From Paralvinella palmiformis (lineage: Eukaryota; Annelida; Polychaeta; Terebellida; Alvinellidae), in contig JAODUP010000418.1 in NCBI GenBank assembly GCA_025642065.1, positions 156,501-220,500 on the forward strand: a stretch of 64,000 nucleotides of DNA. The letters are read 5' to 3'. Below are positions 59,999 to 64,000 of this stretch, in pieces. The translations under genes and the position numbers were made by a program. Each line of letters opens with the position of its first letter. The stretch's first letter is position 1. Below the pieces are notes generated by a model. The model was given only the letters and a program-made list of their open reading frames with translations. It was not told the origin of the DNA and made no database searches.

Positions 59999-62785
59999 TG
60001 GATTGTGACACTGAGTTAAATTTCTCCTCTCCGTTGAAGAATTTAGAACATTGTATTGCTGATATTCGACTTTGTTACATCTTATATAAACTGTATTATT
60101 TGGCATATCTGATTATAACATCAATCAACTCCAGTGAATTCAGAATAGTGCAACTTGCATAGTGACTCAAACATCTGATCATATCACCTCAATTCTTCCA
60201 AAACTACATTAGCTACTGGTTAGATTTTGCTAACAACTTATAAATTTATCAATGACGTGGTACCTGAATACTTGTGTGAACTGGTGTCCATTAGAATGTC
60301 ATCCCGAAAACTCAAATCATCCGGTCAGATACTATTGCAGGTGCCTGTTTCTTGGTTCAAGTCATATATGGTGATTGTGTTTTAGTGTTGCAGCCCCCGA
60401 TAGATGTGTTGTCACTTGAAAATTTTAGATCTGTTCTAAAAACACACCTGTTCAAGGTTGCTTTCACAGATAAATAACGATTTAATATTATTTAAATTTG
60501 GGTTTTACACATATATTATTTCGGGTATCACTGTAAAGCGCTTTTGAATGGCTCCTACTACAATGCTAATAAGTATTGGGTGCTAATAAGTATTGGGGTT
60601 TGTTAAGCAGCTATCTCCAGTTAACTGCCATACACAAGTCATGATCACTATTGCCGTCAAAGTTTTTTAATGGTGACAAAATGACTTTTAAACTCTTTAT
60701 ACCATAGGCGATGATGTGGTATTTCTGGATAGGCCAGAGAGGTGTTGGGTGCCATAGCATTTTCACTGCAAGCTCCGAATTTCAATGATTGCAGTATTCA
60801 CTGGGTCCATTCACTCACTGGCTGGGTCTATTTGCCACACATAATTACTGTAACCTACACTGTGCATTTCAATATGTTTGTTAAATTTAAGTGTGTTTTT
60901 TCTTGTTAAATTGATATTTAAATATGGTAGTAAACTTCCAATGGTAATATCGAACAAAATTTCCATTTTTAATAGTATCTGACAAACTTATTATCTGCTT
61001 GACTATGTGATCATGAATATGTAAATGTGTACACAAACAAAATTTTTACGTTTATTTTGTTGTTTATAAATAAAATATTTCAAGTTGCTCTTGGCCGGAG
61101 AAAATATAATAATGTGGTTTAACATTTGATACGAGACCATAAGAAACAGCTGTCTGTAGATCTTAATCAATACATTGCATCATTTGTCTGCAGTTAACCC
61201 ATCTGGTCTCTTAGTGTGTGTGTGTAATTTGACCTGACAGTTTGTAGTAAGTAATACTTCCCTGTAGTTTCATTGAGAAACATGCATATCTTCAATACTA
61301 CCGATGCTAACTTGAACTTAATTCAGGGTACAGATATGTGTATGTTAGAAATAATCTTGCCTTTTTGGATGTCAGGTTTGAATGTTTGCCATAAATTGCC
61401 AAACACTGACAATGTGGTGACGTCTAGGCTCTTTTTATGATTTTATTAGTGGACCTGAAATTATTTATAACGACATCAACTTGTACAGTGTCTTTAGGTG
61501 TATACTGCTAGCATACACCTTTCTTAACTCAGTGGTTATATACAGATGTGGCTGAATCACTAATCAGAGTAATTAAAGATACCATCAGAAATAAACTTAC
61601 AATACCGCAACGTGAATTGTTATGGGATAATAATAAAAGGTCAGTCCTGCGTAAATAGTTTGATTTACTCCAATCCGCCAACTAATCCTAGCACCAAATT
61701 TAGTTTTCCTAATTTAGTTTGTAGGTATATGTGTTAGAAAACTAAACTTAAATGCATATCTGAATGTTCTTTAATAGAGGACACATAGGCGCCGAGCAGC
61801 TTTCAGATACTATTGGAAATGGTCCATTAGAATTGTGATGTTCAGCAATAAATTCAACAATTTCACAAAATAATCACAGCACTCAGCATATTTATTTATA
61901 TTTAGTTTTAAGAAATCTTTGAATATTTGAGGGATGTTTGCTGGAGTCGTGTGAACAATTCAAGGAGTATGAACCCATCAAATACTATTGTTAAAGCTGA
62001 TAAAAGGTTGTTTTAATGATAATGTATTTTTGTTTTGTTACTGTAAACAAGTTATTTAGTCTGTGTGTATGTTACAGGTTTTTATAAATGGTGCTTTTAT
62101 TGCAGAAAGAACACCAGCAAAAGATTATTTACTCTGGTAAACTACTACAGGATGAGATGAAACTTAAAGATGTACTCAGAAAGGTATGTGTGTGTATGTG
62201 TTTATGCATGCGTGCAAAATACTTATAGAAGATAATTTGGTAATGGATATGTTACAGTTTTAGTAATGTGTTTATTACCTGAAACTTTTTCTGTTAATAT
62301 CTGTATTATGAAACAAGTTTTCGGGTAGTATACTTTATCTGAAAATTTCAAGGTCATATACATATTACCTGATTATACAGATTAACTGTAACACTTATTC
62401 ACACCAAACTGCTTTGATTTTGTAAAAACGTGATGTCATTGAACTAAGCTGTGATATCTACATCATGATAAAGTTTATAACATATATAATATTATTAAAA
62501 CTATATTGCATTGAACTGTCTTGATTAGCTTTTTATGTGGTGTTTAAAATTGATTTCTGCAATAAAGGAACATTTTACAAAACTAATAATGAAAAATGAT
62601 GATTAGTGATTGACAGCCTTTGTCAGTGGTTGAAGCCATTATCATTGATTGACAGACACTATTAGTAATTGACAGATACTGACTTGTTCTCTTTGTAGGT
62701 GGATGAAGAACGAGTTCACACAGTACACCTTGTATGTTATACACCCGAGTTTATGACTACATCGACTAACATGCCGGATAATTCA
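59517..62785 (+). CDS. HERPUD2: HERPUD2-like ER ubiquitin-like protein (5' part; gene continues past right edge)
   Basis: Exons 59517-59657, 62106-62183 and 62699-62785 give 102 codons in phase 0 throughout. The start is MDLLEMPVTLVVKAPNQK, followed by WTIRKLKAHLSTVYPSQP, KIIYSGKLLQDEMKLKDVL and RVHTVHLVC. Together these form the N-terminal ubiquitin-like domain of HERPUD proteins, and the wording is closer to HERPUD2 (PVTLIIKAPNQK) than to HERPUD1. The family sits in the ER membrane, both termini cytosolic, and supports HRD1-dependent ER-associated degradation. The hairpin membrane region is not in this window. The ATG was chosen because an acceptor lies ten bases upstream. No exon is seen from 62786 to 64000. 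Confidence 0.93.
59770..60595 (+). mobile_element. LINE fragment with reverse-transcriptase YADD box and 3' end
   Basis: HGSVLGPSF at about 59850-59876, then in another frame YHLYADDTQLYI with the catalytic YADD at 59946-59957. A TA microsatellite interrupts it (59967-59996). After that LDCDTELNFSSPLKNLEHCI continues the domain. 60310-60450 carries the 'FRSFS.A.P..WN' region in broken form and 'ctaaaaacacacctgttcaagg'. The 3' end 'gtaaagcgcttttgaatggc' matches 50625-50650. Dead copy in HERPUD intron. Confidence 0.85.
61546..61639 (+). other. Exon-like open segment in the HERPUD intron, unassigned
   Basis: Between a good acceptor (tatatacag) and donor (AAAAG|gtcagt) the frame reads VAESLIRVIKDTIRNKLTIP and QRELLWDNNK. 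Its length (94 nt, phase 1 in, phase 2 out) cannot be a HERPUD cassette without a frameshift. It may be an exon of an unseen nested gene or chance. Confidence 0.25.
62106..62183 (+). CDS. HERPUD2: HERPUD coding exon 2
   Basis: 26 codons, KEHQQKIIYSGKLLQDEMKL and on to VLRK. Acceptor ttgcag, donor gtatgt. Confidence 0.95.
62699..62785 (+). CDS. HERPUD2: HERPUD coding exon 3
   Basis: 29 codons, VDEERVHTVHLVCYTPEFMT and on to MPDNS. Acceptor tttgtag, donor TCA|gtgagt. The open frame runs past the donor into a MITE, but the Ser end fits the variable linker that follows the ubiquitin-like domain. Confidence 0.88.
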
Positions 62786-62873
62786 GTGAGTAGTGTTAGT
62801 TTTAATCATGTGTCCGCATCAGGTGTAGATTTAGAGATGAGTTGGTGTCATGACCACAGAAATATATCTATCG

Positions 62874-63526
62874 TTAAAGGGACAGTCCACCCTCAGAAAC
62901 TATTTTTTAAATATGTAATGCTTAGAACAGTAACAAAAACTTCCACAATAATAATCACAAAATATACCTGATATCATAGATATAGGGAAATAATCCAAAT
63001 TACTGGAGGGCCGCCATTATGGCTGCACCAGAAGCCAGATTCGAAGGCGGGAAGGAGAAAACTGAAATGCTCTGATGTCACATTGGCACTCTCTAGACTG
63101 ATGCAGATTATAGTTTCTATTGAGCGTTAATTTCTGAGCCATTTTGAATTATCTTCCTCTTGTCAAGTTCCTTATGGCTCAAACTGATATGGTTTGTATG
63201 TCATTCATGACATAATTTTAAGAAGATAATGCCGATTAGTTCTGGAATAATTCTGATCACGCTTGTTTACATGCTTTTATATGGGCTCTACAGACTTCAG
63301 GTCAACCGGATACGCTGAAGTGACGTCAGCATTCAGGAGCTTCTGGTATCTGTCTAGCTTGAAAATGGCGGCACCCACAGGGCATTAAAAGTTGATTAAT
63401 CAGCACTTTGAACTGGATTATTTAATATGTGGGTGATCTTTACACATTTTCACATTATTTATGGTATTTGTGAGTATAACTGTATTAGATCTCAAAATTT
63501 GAAATGAAGGTGGACCATCCCTTTAA
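62874..63526. mobile_element. TTAA-bounded MITE (653 bp)
   Basis: Ends TTAAAGGGACAGTCCACC and GGTGGACCATCCCTTTAA are inverted repeats with one mismatch in the first 18 bases or so. Both include TTAA, the target of piggyBac-type elements. Inner arms are also inverted ('ccgccattatggctgcacc' near 63012 against 'atggcggcaccc' near 63365). No transposase is seen. Confidence 0.85.
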
Positions 63527-64000
63527 GATATATTGGCTTTAATTAATTTGCGGTATTTTAAAGGATAGAAACACGTTCTGGGGTGGTTCTTGCAACAGAC
63601 TTTGCAATGAAAATTTCTGAACTGTCATCAAATCCAAACACAGATAGAAAAGAAATAATGATCAGTGATGCACAATGCTCATTATTTGTTCACTTTTTCA
63701 AAATTAGTAATTGAGAAACTGAATCATTGCAGCTATCCCTAGTTATTGGACACCGTTGAATCGCTTTTGAAAATATTTCACATAAACCTAGATTCCTATA
63801 TTTTTTAGAATGCTGAGAATATTTGCTCATTATTTTTGTTTGTTTGTTAAGGTGGAAGTCTTTCAACAAAACTGGTAATAACAGTTGCTATACATCTCAA
63901 AATTGAATATTTGTATTAGATGAGAATTTTGATTTGAAACATGTTCTTGTGCTTGGATTTTGGTGAAATATCTGAATTCCACTGAAAATTAGTAACGTTT
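63527..64000 (+). other. HERPUD intron 3 to window edge
   Basis: AT-rich sequence with no recognisable exon, repeat or RNA gene. Confidence 0.6.

Overview
The window is animal nuclear DNA: AT-rich, intron-dense and full of simple repeats, SINEs, LINE fragments and DNA-transposon debris. The four protein-coding loci that can be read are all spliced and of metazoan type. The tRNA-headed SINEs, the protein divergence from vertebrates and the membrane-anchored JmjC gene suggest a lophotrochozoan, most likely a gastropod or other mollusc. The organism assignment is inference.

Layout: (1) 1-4918, minus strand: the first two coding exons of a TBC1D20-type Rab GTPase-activating protein, whose 3' part lies off the left edge. 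Its 4.6 kb intron holds a Tigger/pogo remnant and SINE pieces. (2) 4919-7722: a divergent intergenic region with a degenerate LINE endonuclease fragment and SINEs. (3) 7723-36289, plus strand: a complete NSMAF/FAN gene (PH/GRAM-like, BEACH and WD40 domains). I resolve 31 coding exons with consistent phases that encode 917 residues. (4) 36290-42424: a convergent gene-poor interval. (5) 42425-49576, minus strand: a complete four-exon gene for a 359-residue single-pass membrane protein with a JmjC/cupin-8 domain. It has a GC-rich 725-bp first exon and a 5.4 kb first intron. (6) 49577-53460: an intergenic region of SINEs, a TA-flanked pogo-type MITE, a 19-bp tandem repeat and a LINE reverse-transcriptase tail. 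(7) 53469 to the right edge, plus strand: a HERPUD (HERPUD2-like) gene with an inferred promoter and 5' UTR exon, then three coding exons of the ubiquitin-like domain. The rest of the gene lies beyond the window.

The genes are not an operon and show no shared pathway. TBC1D20 and HERPUD both act at the ER membrane, and NSMAF is a cytoplasmic adaptor, but nothing in the sequence links them functionally. No CRISPR, prophage or bacterial-type system is present. The most unusual items are the membrane-tethered JmjC enzyme, the probable GC-AG intron(s) at the 5' end of NSMAF, and several mobile elements whose exact ends and target-site duplications can be read.
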